A DNA stretch of 64,000 nt from an uncultured Mucilaginibacter sp. Lineage in GTDB: Bacteria; Bacteroidota; Bacteroidia; Sphingobacteriales; Sphingobacteriaceae. Position 1 is the first letter of the stretch. Each line of letters starts with the position of its first letter. The notes below the pieces were generated by a model. It made no database searches and was not told the origin of the DNA. It saw only the letters and a list, made by a program, of their open reading frames with translations. This document shows, piece after piece, positions 17,731 to 24,869 of the stretch. Position numbers and translations under genes: made by a program. Location of the stretch: the NCBI GenBank assembly GCA_903891475.1, contig CAITEP010000023.1, forward strand, positions 1-64,000, written 5' to 3'.

Positions 17731-17899
17731 TATTATCATAATTATTGATAAAATATAGATAAATCGGTTAGGCAAATAAATTAACTCATCAAACATTAGC
17801 TATATCAGTTTTTGGCCAAAAATGATGATGGGATTAACCATCCTGAAACCCATGCACATTGAGAATAAGTAAGGAGAAACTTTATTATTTAACAATTTT
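17731..17899 (+). repeat. Leader repeat copy 1 (operator, palindrome and hairpin) before peptide gene 1
   Basis: First of three similar leaders of about 165 nt. In order: inverted repeat TTATCA-N7-TGATAA (17733-17751), an A/T stretch with ATATAGATAAA, palindrome TTTGGCCAAA (17811-17820), a hairpin ATGGG...CCCAT (17828-17853) whose inner TT/AA pairs flank one fixed mismatch, then AAGTAAGGAGAAACTTTATT. The GGAG lies about 25 nt before the ATG, too far for ordinary ribosome binding. Conservation over the whole untranslated length points to shared regulation at DNA and probably RNA level. Confidence 0.7.
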
Positions 17900-18100
17900 A
17901 TGAAAAATAACTTAGATTTAAAAAGCATGAATTTGGTAGAAATGAGCCAAACAGAAATAAAAGAAGTTGTTGGTGGAAGCTTTTTCGGGAGGATTATTGC
18001 GAATGTTATAGCTTTTTTAGGTGATTGTGCTACAATTGCTGGCGCCACAGAAACAGCCTCACTACTTTATTCTGCTGCCAATTGGTATGCCAATAACTAA
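17900..18100 (+). CDS. Bacteriocin-like double-glycine precursor peptide 1
   Basis: A 66-residue precursor. The leader (residues 1-26) has MKNNLDLKSMNLVEMSQTEI then KEVVGG, the hydrophobic-acidic pattern and GG cleavage site recognised by C39 peptidases. The predicted mature peptide has 40 residues, starts SFFGRIIANVIAFLGDC, has one Cys (43) and ends YANN. It is more polar than the other two precursors and lacks their glycine zipper. The C39 exporter encoded at 22706-24865 is the obvious processing and export partner. The product could be a bacteriocin or a signalling peptide; no immunity gene is recognisable. Confidence 0.8.
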   Translation: MKNNLDLKSMNLVEMSQTEIKEVVGGSFFGRIIANVIAFLGDCATIAGATETASLLYSAANWYANN

Positions 18101-18188
18101 TTACTATTAATACACCAATCCATCTGCTTCTTAATTAAATACAAAGGCTGTGCCGAATGATTATTCAAAAATCTCAAACCATAATTTC

Positions 18189-18371
18189 ATGAAAAATAAC
18201 TTAGACTCAAGTAACATGAGGTTGGTAAAAATTAACCAAATTGTATTATAAAAGGTAATTGGAGGCTCTTTGTTGACCAAAATTATAAATGCTATTATTT
18301 ATACTTATGGTGCTATTAAGCATAGTCTAGAGCGTGAGGCTACTGGTGAATTAATTATTGCTGTATGCTGA
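18189..18371 (+). pseudogene. Degenerate fourth double-glycine precursor
   Basis: A 61-codon frame starts MKNNLDSSNMRLVKINQIVL, hits TAA at codon 21, and then continues in frame with KVIGG at codons 22-26. The leader length is identical to the three intact precursors. The rest (SLLTKIINAIIYTYGAIKHS and on to a TGA) keeps a hydrophobic core. Unlike the intact genes it has no copy of the long leader repeat in front. It is best read as a decayed duplicate. A translation restart after the stop would lack a leader and could not be processed normally. Confidence 0.7.
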
Positions 18372-18397
18372 TTATTGTAATACTCCATTAAATATTG

Positions 18398-18564
18398 TTT
18401 TATCAATATTATTGATAAAATATAGATAAAATGGTTAGGTAATTAAATTAACTCAATATAAGTTTATATTATCGAACTTTTGGCCAATAAACGATAATGG
18501 GCTTAACCTTCCCGAAACCCATGCATATTGCAAATAAGTAAGGAAAACTTTATTATTAAAATTA
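18398..18564 (+). repeat. Leader repeat copy 2 before peptide gene 2
   Basis: Second leader copy. The inverted repeat TTATCA-N7-TGATAA (18400-18418) is here part of a longer near-perfect palindrome. Then come ATATAGATAAA, TTGGCCAA (18480-18487), the ATGGG...CCCAT hairpin (18497-18522) and AAGTAAGGAAAACTTTATT. Distance from the inverted repeat to the ATG is 165 nt, against 167 and 164 in the other copies. Confidence 0.7.
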
Positions 18565-18816
18565 ATGAAAAATAATTTAGACTTTGAAAAAATGGGCTTG
18601 GTTGAAATGAACCAAGCAGAAATGGAAGAAACAAAAGGTGGTGGCTTATTTGGAGCTATTATTGGCGCAATTGTTGGCGCTGTAGTTGGAGTATATGTGG
18701 CGGTGTGTACTTCACCACCGCCGTCACCGGGCCTGAACCCAAGTAGCACTTCTAGCTTTTGGGGAACAGTAGCTTATTACACAGGCGTTGGAGCATATAT
18801 AGGCAGCATGTTGTAA
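18565..18816 (+). CDS. Bacteriocin-like precursor peptide 2 (glycine zipper)
   Basis: An 83-residue precursor. The 26-residue leader (MKNNLDFEKMGLVEMNQAEM, then EETKGG) is nearly the same as that of the other copies. The predicted 57-residue mature part begins GLFGAIIGAIVGAVVG, a glycine zipper with Gly at 30, 34, 38 and 42. After Cys48 there is a Pro/Ser-rich hinge (SPPPSPGLNPSS), then a second hydrophobic half ending GAYIGSML. GxxxG repeats and two hydrophobic helices resemble membrane-acting class II bacteriocins (for example two-peptide types) in plan, though not in detectable sequence. Export by the downstream C39 ABC transporter is inferred. A hairpin at 18912-18939 follows. Confidence 0.85.
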   Translation: MKNNLDFEKMGLVEMNQAEMEETKGGGLFGAIIGAIVGAVVGVYVAVCTSPPPSPGLNPSSTSSFWGTVAYYTGVGAYIGSML

Positions 18817-19280
18817 TTTAAATTCTATTAAAGTTAGAGTCACAAGACTCATAATCTTATTCTAAAAAAGTAAATTACATTATTAATCTTAAAAATTTAT
18901 ATAATTTACAACATGGGTTTATTTTATGATAAGCCCATGCTTTTGTAAAATTTTTAAGTATTGTAAAATACCATTTATTAGCACAGGATTATATTCATAA
19001 ACCACATTATTTTCTAAAGCTATCTCTATAAATAAGGCTTGTAAATTTTATTTAGATGCATTTAACAATTCGAAATTCCCTTATTTTATACAACCTAAAT
19101 TATACATTTTACAAACCTTTTCTTCATACTAAGTTTTTTGAAATCATCCCTTTTTAAGTTTTATTTATAGTTATTAACGTCAATTTTTATATTTGAACAT
19201 CGTTATTTAATAATTGTTTTCTTACATTAAATATATTAATAGTTACGGAGACTTTTTTCGTTATTATAAGCTCGTAAATT
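18817..19280. other. Gene-free AT-rich spacer within the peptide locus
   Basis: About 460 very AT-rich bases between peptide gene 2 and the third leader repeat. It contains one strong hairpin (18912-18939). I looked for another precursor remnant (a leader ending GG) and did not find one. Confidence 0.5.
18912..18946 (+). terminator. Probable terminator after peptide gene 2
   Basis: Arms CATGGGTTTATT and GATAAGCCCATG form a 12-bp stem with two G-T pairs and a 4-nt loop, followed by CTTTTGT. It lies about 95 nt after the stop codon of peptide gene 2, and the weak T-tract lowers certainty. Confidence 0.5.
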
Positions 19281-19446
19281 AATTATCATAATTATTGATA
19301 AAATATAGATAAAATGGTTAGGTAAATAAATAAACTCATATTAAATTTACAAAATCAGCATTTGGCCAAATAACGATGATGGGCTTAACCTTCCTGAAAC
19401 CCATACATATTGTAAAAAAGTAAGGAGAAACTTTATTTATAATTTT
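19281..19446 (+). repeat. Leader repeat copy 3 before peptide gene 3
   Basis: Third leader copy, closest in sequence to copy 1 at its 5' end and to copy 2 in the middle. It has TTATCA-N7-TGATAA at 19283-19301, TTTGGCCAAA at 19361-19370, the ATGGG...CCCAT hairpin at 19379-19404, and AAGTAAGGAGAAACTTTATT before the ATG. Confidence 0.7.
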
Positions 19447-19701
19447 ATGATAAATCAATTAAATTTAGATGACATGGGTTTGGTTGAAATGAACCAGACT
19501 GAAATTGAAGAAATAAAAGGAGGAGGTTTTTTTGGTGCTCTTCTTGGTGCCGTTGTTGGTGCAATAGTTGGGCTTTTTACTGATGTGACTTATGATCCAC
19601 CAGGTGGAGGGGGAGCATCTTTTGCAGCCGGTTCTTCTAATGCAGTGCTCCTTTGCGCTGCTATCGGAGCGTACTTTGGTGGTAAATACCTGCCATTTTA
19701 A
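19447..19701 (+). CDS. Bacteriocin-like precursor peptide 3 (glycine zipper)
   Basis: An 84-residue precursor. The leader MINQLNLDDMGLVEMNQTEI plus EEIKGG again spans 26 residues. The predicted 58-residue mature peptide opens GFFGALLGAVVGAIVG, with Gly at 30, 34, 38 and 42 exactly as in peptide 2. A PPGGGGAS hinge follows, then a second hydrophobic segment with the only Cys (70), ending in Gly/Tyr-rich FGGKYLPF. Peptides 2 and 3 could act as a pair, but this is speculation from their shared plan. A perfect palindrome lies between this gene and the outer-membrane gene, which starts 62 nt downstream. Confidence 0.85.
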   Translation: MINQLNLDDMGLVEMNQTEIEEIKGGGFFGALLGAVVGAIVGLFTDVTYDPPGGGGASFAAGSSNAVLLCAAIGAYFGGKYLPF

Positions 19702-19722
19702 CATAATAGTTTTATTTACTTT

Positions 19723-19748
19723 GAAAGATGGATAATTATCCATCTTTC
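19723..19748 (+). terminator. Perfect palindrome between peptide gene 3 and the export genes
   Basis: Arms GAAAGATGGATAA and TTATCCATCTTTC form a 13-bp perfect stem with no unpaired loop, followed by TTTATTGATTTT. It sits 22 nt after the peptide stop and 14 nt before the next ATG. It could act as a partial terminator or RNA-stability element that keeps peptide mRNA above exporter mRNA. Confidence 0.55.
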
Positions 19749-19762
19749 TTTATTGATTTTAT

Positions 19763-21478
19763 ATGCTTTTAAGATTTAATTTTTTTATACCATTCTTAAT
19801 TTTTTCAAATTTTTTAATTGCTCAGAATGTTGTTATACAAGGTAAAGTTTTTAACAAAAATAATGATCAGAAGATTTCTGGGGTAACTATTAAGGTGGGT
19901 ACAATTATTACTATTAGCGACAATGATGGCAACTTTAAGCTAACAACACGATTAGATATTGTTACCGAAAATGGTATTAAATTTAGTTGTATAGGTTATC
20001 AATCAATTCGTTTAATTTATCAACCAAACCATTTTTACGAAGTTGGTCTTACCGAAAGCAATGCACAACTAAAAGAAGTAGTAATAGGAGCAGGGGATGA
20101 CATTATTAAAAGAGCAATAAAACAAATACCTCAAAATTATCCTAATAACCCAATTATGCTTGATGGGTTAATTAGAACTCAATTCTCGCGAAACAAATCG
20201 CACTATTTTAAATCCGATGCCATAGTAAAAGCCTATGTTCCTCCATATAATAGTAACGATAAAACAACAATAACAATATTGAATAACCATATTGACTCTA
20301 TTTATGATAAAACCATACGTTATCTTAGGATAATAGATCATTACAATGTGGTTGATTTTCAGGATATCGCACATAACAAATTCTTGCTCAATAGAATTTC
20401 AAAAAAAAGAAAGTTTGATTACTTACTCACAGCCAAACAATGGTACAATGGGCATAAAGTATTTGTTATAAATACGTCATTAAAAGACACAGGTAAGGTT
20501 TTTGATAAATTGGATGCTACTTTTTATATAGACACGGCAAGCTATGCCTTTGTGGCGGCAAACGTAACTTTCAATAATTGGGTATCCCCAGGGTATGTAA
20601 AAGTTAAAAGGGAAAATTATACGGTTGATTATGAAAAAATTGGACTTAAATGGTACTTAGCATCTACTCATTGCGATGTAGCTTATGAATATCAAAATGA
20701 AAACCCAACCTCCAAAATAGACTTTATTCGTACACAAATTGATAGCACAAACATACAACCTTTTTTATATAAGGATATTGTACAAAAGACAGACAATGTA
20801 TATTTAATTGATAAACCAGCAAAAAAAGAAGAATTGGGTGTAATTGATAGTCTTTTCAAAAAAGCCGAAAGTGAAGGTAAGATTGAACCCGTGTCAACGC
20901 TATTAATTGATACCATTAAGAAGAACAATGTTATTACCAACCCACCTAATCAAAAAGTAAAAAGAAAATTCTTTGTATCGTTATTTGACTATCTCAATAA
21001 AGATAATATTAGAAGTTTTCCTGAAATAACCAGGTTGCCAATTACAATAAATAGCACAAACTATAATGTTTCAGGTAGTGTTAATTATGGTTGGACTATA
21101 TCCTCTACAGGTTACAGACTATATAAAAACCTATTCCTTGAATATCATATAAATTATAATTTTTGGAACAATAAACATATTGATGCTTCAGAATTTACCT
21201 TAAACTTAGCAAACAACTTTTCCTTTAATAAAAAGGTGAGAGAAGCTATTTTAACGCCTTATTTTGGTTATGAAAGACTGGTTGTTAGCTATAAAAAAAA
21301 TGAAGTTGATTATAATTCATTTAACTTAGGTTTGCGGGCTTCGCTTGAGCTAACTCATCGCAAAGCATTATTCATTTCATCTAGCTATAACTTAGCAGAT
21401 GGAATGCGTACATTGAATGGGTTGAATATTTCCCCAAATCATTATGGAGTTGCTTTTGGTATAATATTTAAAAGATAA
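19763..21478 (+). CDS. Outer-membrane-type protein with carboxypeptidase-like regulatory domain, in the peptide export locus
   Basis: A 571-residue exported protein with a signal peptide (about 1-20, ending NFLIAQ). A carboxypeptidase-like regulatory beta domain (VVIQGKVFNKNNDQKISGV to about 95, ending LKEVVIG) is followed by IIKRAIKQIPQNYPNNPIMLDGLIRTQF. That segment is found in a large group of Bacteroidota envelope proteins of unknown function (DUF5686-like resemblance, uncertain). The C-terminal third (about 405-571) has alternating aromatic beta strands and ends in GIIFKR, compatible with an outer-membrane barrel. Genes for HlyD and the C39 ABC exporter follow with 12- and 54-nt gaps. 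No TolC gene is present in the locus, so this protein may be the outer-membrane partner or a receptor for the peptides (inference). Confidence 0.7.
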   Translation: MLLRFNFFIPFLIFSNFLIAQNVVIQGKVFNKNNDQKISGVTIKVGTIITISDNDGNFKLTTRLDIVTENGIKFSCIGYQSIRLIYQPNHFYEVGLTESNAQLKEVVIGAGDDIIKRAIKQIPQNYPNNPIMLDGLIRTQFSRNKSHYFKSDAIVKAYVPPYNSNDKTTITILNNHIDSIYDKTIRYLRIIDHYNVVDFQDIAHNKFLLNRISKKRKFDYLLTAKQWYNGHKVFVINTSLKDTGKVFDKLDATFYIDTASYAFVAANVTFNNWVSPGYVKVKRENYTVDYEKIGLKWYLASTHCDVAYEYQNENPTSKIDFIRTQIDSTNIQPFLYKDIVQKTDNVYLIDKPAKKEELGVIDSLFKKAESEGKIEPVSTLLIDTIKKNNVITNPPNQKVKRKFFVSLFDYLNKDNIRSFPEITRLPITINSTNYNVSGSVNYGWTISSTGYRLYKNLFLEYHINYNFWNNKHIDASEFTLNLANNFSFNKKVREAILTPYFGYERLVVSYKKNEVDYNSFNLGLRASLELTHRKALFISSSYNLADGMRTLNGLNISPNHYGVAFGIIFKR

Positions 21479-21490
21479 CCTTATATTTTC

Positions 21491-22651
21491 ATGTTCCCAA
21501 ATACCACAATTACACAAAATACAACAAATATTTATCTACCCGCATTCCAAAGGTTTAACCCAACCTTATACCTGTTTATTTTATTATTTATAATCCTTTC
21601 TTTAATTGCTTTACCCTTTGTTCATATATCAATTGGGGTAAGTTCGCAAGGTATTACCCGCCCATTGAGCGAGCGTACAGAGGTAAAACCAATTATTAGC
21701 GGCATTATTGATAGTCTTTATTATCATGAGGGTAGTTTTATTAACAAGGGTTCGGTTTTATTACGTTTAAAAGATCCGGTAACCAAAAGCAAAAAGCTTG
21801 TTAATAATTACCAAATAACCCAGCATAAGGCCTACATTGCCGACCTTAAACTACTTACTGCTAGTATGCCAGATGAACAACTTTTAAAAAAAATACAAAC
21901 CGCTGTTTACAAGCAGCAGTTAAGCCGCTATCTGCACCAAAAAGCCGACCAAGAAGCAACCTTAAAAAAGGCCACCAAAGAATTGACCACCAATACCACC
22001 TTACTTAAAGGCAAAGTGATAACCAACAAAGAGTTTTTTGATACCCAGGTACAATTTGATAAAGCAGATGCCGCTACTAAAGCCTTTAATGTTGAACAGC
22101 AAAGCACTTGGCAGCAAGATTTGGCGCGTTACCAACTTGAACTTTCGCAATATACAGAAGAAGCAAATCAGGTTAATACGGACGCTTCCTACTATGAGGT
22201 CAAGGCCCCAATTTCTGGAATTATACAAGGAATAAATACCCGCTATACAGGAAGTTTGTTACAGGCCAATGAAGTGGTTTGTAATATTTCGCCCAATGGA
22301 AGCCTCGTTGCCGAGTGCTACGTAACTACTAAAGATATTGGCTTGATTAAACCCGAACAAAAGGTAAGGTTTCAGGTAGACGCTTTTGATTATAACTATT
22401 TTGGGGTTTTGACGGGGAAGGTAAGTAGTATTGATAATGATTTTACTGTAATAAATAATAACACAGTTTTTAAAGTGCGTTGCTTATTTGATAATGAACA
22501 ACTGCATTTAAAAAATGGTTATACAGGTCACCTTCAAAAAGGACTTACCTTTCAGGCACGCTTTATTATAGGCGAACGTACCCTTTGGCAATTATTATGG
22601 GATAAAATTGACGATTGGCTTAATCCTGCTGCACCTAAAGGCACTACTTAA
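21491..22651 (+). CDS. HlyD-family periplasmic adaptor of a peptide exporter
   Basis: A 386-residue membrane fusion protein. One N-terminal transmembrane helix (LYLFILLFIILSLIALPFV, about 27-46) is followed by the first half of a lipoyl-like domain (SGIIDSLYYHEGSFINKGSVLLRL). A long, Lys/Gln/Glu-rich alpha-helical hairpin (about 95-230) comes next, then the second lipoyl half (YYEVKAPISGIIQGI) and a beta-barrel domain (VAECYVTTKDIGLIKPEQKVRFQVDAF). This matches adaptors that pair with C39-containing ABC exporters in type I peptide secretion. It lies between the outer-membrane-type protein and the ABC exporter. Confidence 0.9.
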   Translation: MFPNTTITQNTTNIYLPAFQRFNPTLYLFILLFIILSLIALPFVHISIGVSSQGITRPLSERTEVKPIISGIIDSLYYHEGSFINKGSVLLRLKDPVTKSKKLVNNYQITQHKAYIADLKLLTASMPDEQLLKKIQTAVYKQQLSRYLHQKADQEATLKKATKELTTNTTLLKGKVITNKEFFDTQVQFDKADAATKAFNVEQQSTWQQDLARYQLELSQYTEEANQVNTDASYYEVKAPISGIIQGINTRYTGSLLQANEVVCNISPNGSLVAECYVTTKDIGLIKPEQKVRFQVDAFDYNYFGVLTGKVSSIDNDFTVINNNTVFKVRCLFDNEQLHLKNGYTGHLQKGLTFQARFIIGERTLWQLLWDKIDDWLNPAAPKGTT

Positions 22652-22705
22652 TTGGCCTATTAGCAAATAATTAACTTACCTACAATCTTTTATACTTAAA
22701 CCAAA

Positions 22706-24865
22706 ATGCACCAAGGCACTAAAGTAAAGCAACGTGATATTACCGATTGTGGGGCTGCTTGTATAGCTTCAATAGCGGCCCATTATAATTTACAAATACC
22801 TGTTAGTCGCATACGGCAATATGCTGGGACCGACAAAAGAGGCACCAATGTTTTAGGACTAATTGAAGCTTCTGAACGCTTAGGCTTTCAAGCAAAGGGC
22901 GCTAAAGGTACTATTGAGAGTTTGACCAAAATACCACTGCCTGCTATTGCCCACCTAGTTTTAAAAAATGGCTTACACCATTTTGTAGTGATTTATAAAG
23001 TTACGGCCAAGGTAATTGAAATAATGGATCCTGCCGATGGTTTTATCCATAAAAAAACCATTGAAGAATTTAAAGCTGATTGGAGCGGAGTAATTGTATT
23101 GCTATTGCCCGATGAAGGCTTTGTTACTGGCTCAGAAAAAACATCCAATATAAAACGATTTTGGGAGTTACTCGCACCACATAAAAGCATGATGTTGGAA
23201 GCTTTGATTGGTGCAATTGTTTACACCATATTAGGCTTAAGTTCAGCTATTTATGTTCAAAAAATAATTGACTTCGTATTGGTTGATGGCAATTTGCGCT
23301 TGCTAAATGTGATGAGTGTGGCTATGATAGTCATACTGGTTTTTCAAATCATTATAAATTACTATAAATCATTAATTGGTATGCGCACCGGCCAACTGAT
23401 GGATGCACGGCTAATATTGGGCTATTATAAGCATTTATTACAATTACCTCAACGTTTTTTTGATACCATGCGGGTAGGCGAAATTATAAGTAGGGTAAAC
23501 GATGCGGTAAAAATAAGGGCATTCATAAATGATATTGCCCTATCAATGGTTGTAAACGTAATGATAATTGGTTTTTCCATAGCCATTATGTTTTTATACT
23601 ATTGGAAATTGGCACTTATCATGTTATGTATAGTTCCAATTTATTTGATTATTTATTGGATTAGCAACCGAATAAATAAAAAATGGCAACGTAAATTAAT
23701 GGAAAACAGCGCCGAACTTGAAACACAATTGGTAGAGAGCATAAACGCGGCTGGAACCATCAAGCGTTTTGGGCTTGAAAGCTATGCCAACCTAAAAACC
23801 GAAAACCATTTTATTGTTTTGCTAAAATCAATATATACCAGCTCAATAAAGGGCTTACATTTGGGTAATAGTGCCGATTTTTTTACAAGGCTATTTACCA
23901 TTCTGATTTTGTGGGCTGGGGGGTATTTTGTAGTTCAACGTGAACTATCTCCCGGTGAGTTATTATCGTTTTATGCCCTCATAGGGTATTTTACCGGACC
24001 TGCGGCATCTTTAATTGGTGCCAATAAAAGTATTCAGGATGCAATGATTGCCGCTGATAGGCTTTTCGAAATTATTGATTTAGAAATTGAACGTACCGAC
24101 GAAAATAAAGCGGTATTAACCCCTGACTTGATAGGCGACATCCAGTTTCACAATGTACATTTTAGGTATGGAACTAGGGCAATGGTTTTTGAAGGGTTGG
24201 ATTTATTAATTAAAAAAAATCATAGTACGGCAATTGTTGGCGAAAGTGGTAGTGGAAAATCTACCTTATTATCTTTGCTTCAAAATCTATATCCGTTAAG
24301 TGAAGGAAATATTACTATAGGTGGGCTCGATATTAATTACCTCAGCAATAAAAGCTTACGAAAAGAAATTGGAGTTGTGCCACAACAAATTGACTTATTT
24401 GCGGGCTCTGTTATTGAAAATATTGCCATTGGTGATTACGAACCCGATATTCAAAGAATAATTAAACTTAGTTATTTATTAGGCATCAATGAATTTATTG
24501 AAAAATTGCCAAATAATTATTATTCAATTATTAACGAGCAGGGAGCAAATTTATCTGGTGGACAAAAACAGCGAATAGCTATAGCAAGAGCCTTGTATAG
24601 AAATCCTGAAATACTCATTTTAGATGAAGCTACCTCATCACTCGATCCGGTTAGCGAGCAAAAAGTGCAAGACACATTGGTGTGGTTTAAAGCTCAAGGC
24701 AAAACTATTATAATAATTGCGCACAGGCTTACCACCATTAAAAATTGTGACGAAATATTAGTCCTAAAAAACGGGAAATTAATTGAGCAAGGGGAACACC
24801 AAAATCTTATTTCTAATAATGGCCATTATGCCTCATTATGGCAATATCATCTTGGGGGTATTTAA
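22706..24865 (+). CDS. C39 peptidase-containing ABC exporter (PCAT)
   Basis: A 719-residue exporter that would cut GG leaders and move the mature peptide across the inner membrane. The C39 peptidase domain (about 1-130) shows KQRDITDCGAACIASIAAHY with Gln9 and catalytic Cys15, then His92 in LHHFVVIYK and Asp108 in IMDPADG; the catalytic set is complete. Six transmembrane helices occupy about 155-430. The ATPase has Walker A GESGSGKST (512-520), signature LSGGQKQRIAIARAL (about 614-628), Walker B LILDEATS (D640, E641) and the H-loop AHRLTT. The intact peptidase separates it from degenerate C39-like toxin exporters. Three intact GG-leader genes upstream are the expected substrates. It ends 4 nt before a convergent gene. 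Confidence 0.95.
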   Translation: MHQGTKVKQRDITDCGAACIASIAAHYNLQIPVSRIRQYAGTDKRGTNVLGLIEASERLGFQAKGAKGTIESLTKIPLPAIAHLVLKNGLHHFVVIYKVTAKVIEIMDPADGFIHKKTIEEFKADWSGVIVLLLPDEGFVTGSEKTSNIKRFWELLAPHKSMMLEALIGAIVYTILGLSSAIYVQKIIDFVLVDGNLRLLNVMSVAMIVILVFQIIINYYKSLIGMRTGQLMDARLILGYYKHLLQLPQRFFDTMRVGEIISRVNDAVKIRAFINDIALSMVVNVMIIGFSIAIMFLYYWKLALIMLCIVPIYLIIYWISNRINKKWQRKLMENSAELETQLVESINAAGTIKRFGLESYANLKTENHFIVLLKSIYTSSIKGLHLGNSADFFTRLFTILILWAGGYFVVQRELSPGELLSFYALIGYFTGPAASLIGANKSIQDAMIAADRLFEIIDLEIERTDENKAVLTPDLIGDIQFHNVHFRYGTRAMVFEGLDLLIKKNHSTAIVGESGSGKSTLLSLLQNLYPLSEGNITIGGLDINYLSNKSLRKEIGVVPQQIDLFAGSVIENIAIGDYEPDIQRIIKLSYLLGINEFIEKLPNNYYSIINEQGANLSGGQKQRIAIARALYRNPEILILDEATSSLDPVSEQKVQDTLVWFKAQGKTIIIIAHRLTTIKNCDEILVLKNGKLIEQGEHQNLISNNGHYASLWQYHLGGI

Positions 24866-24869
24866 AACT

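Noticed and set aside
17800-18048. Minus-strand ORF of 82 codons over leader copy 1 and peptide gene 1
   Set aside because: The same kind of antisense shadow. Its similarity to the other antisense ORFs comes from the shared leader DNA.
18453-18749. Minus-strand ORF of 98 codons opposite peptide gene 2
   Set aside because: It is the antisense of the precursor and its conserved leader repeat. The sense strand has leader, GG site and glycine zipper in register with two other copies.
17900-19701. Lanthipeptide or other modified-peptide cluster
   Set aside because: Each mature peptide has only one Cys, and there is no LanM, radical-SAM, YcaO or similar maturation enzyme in the locus.
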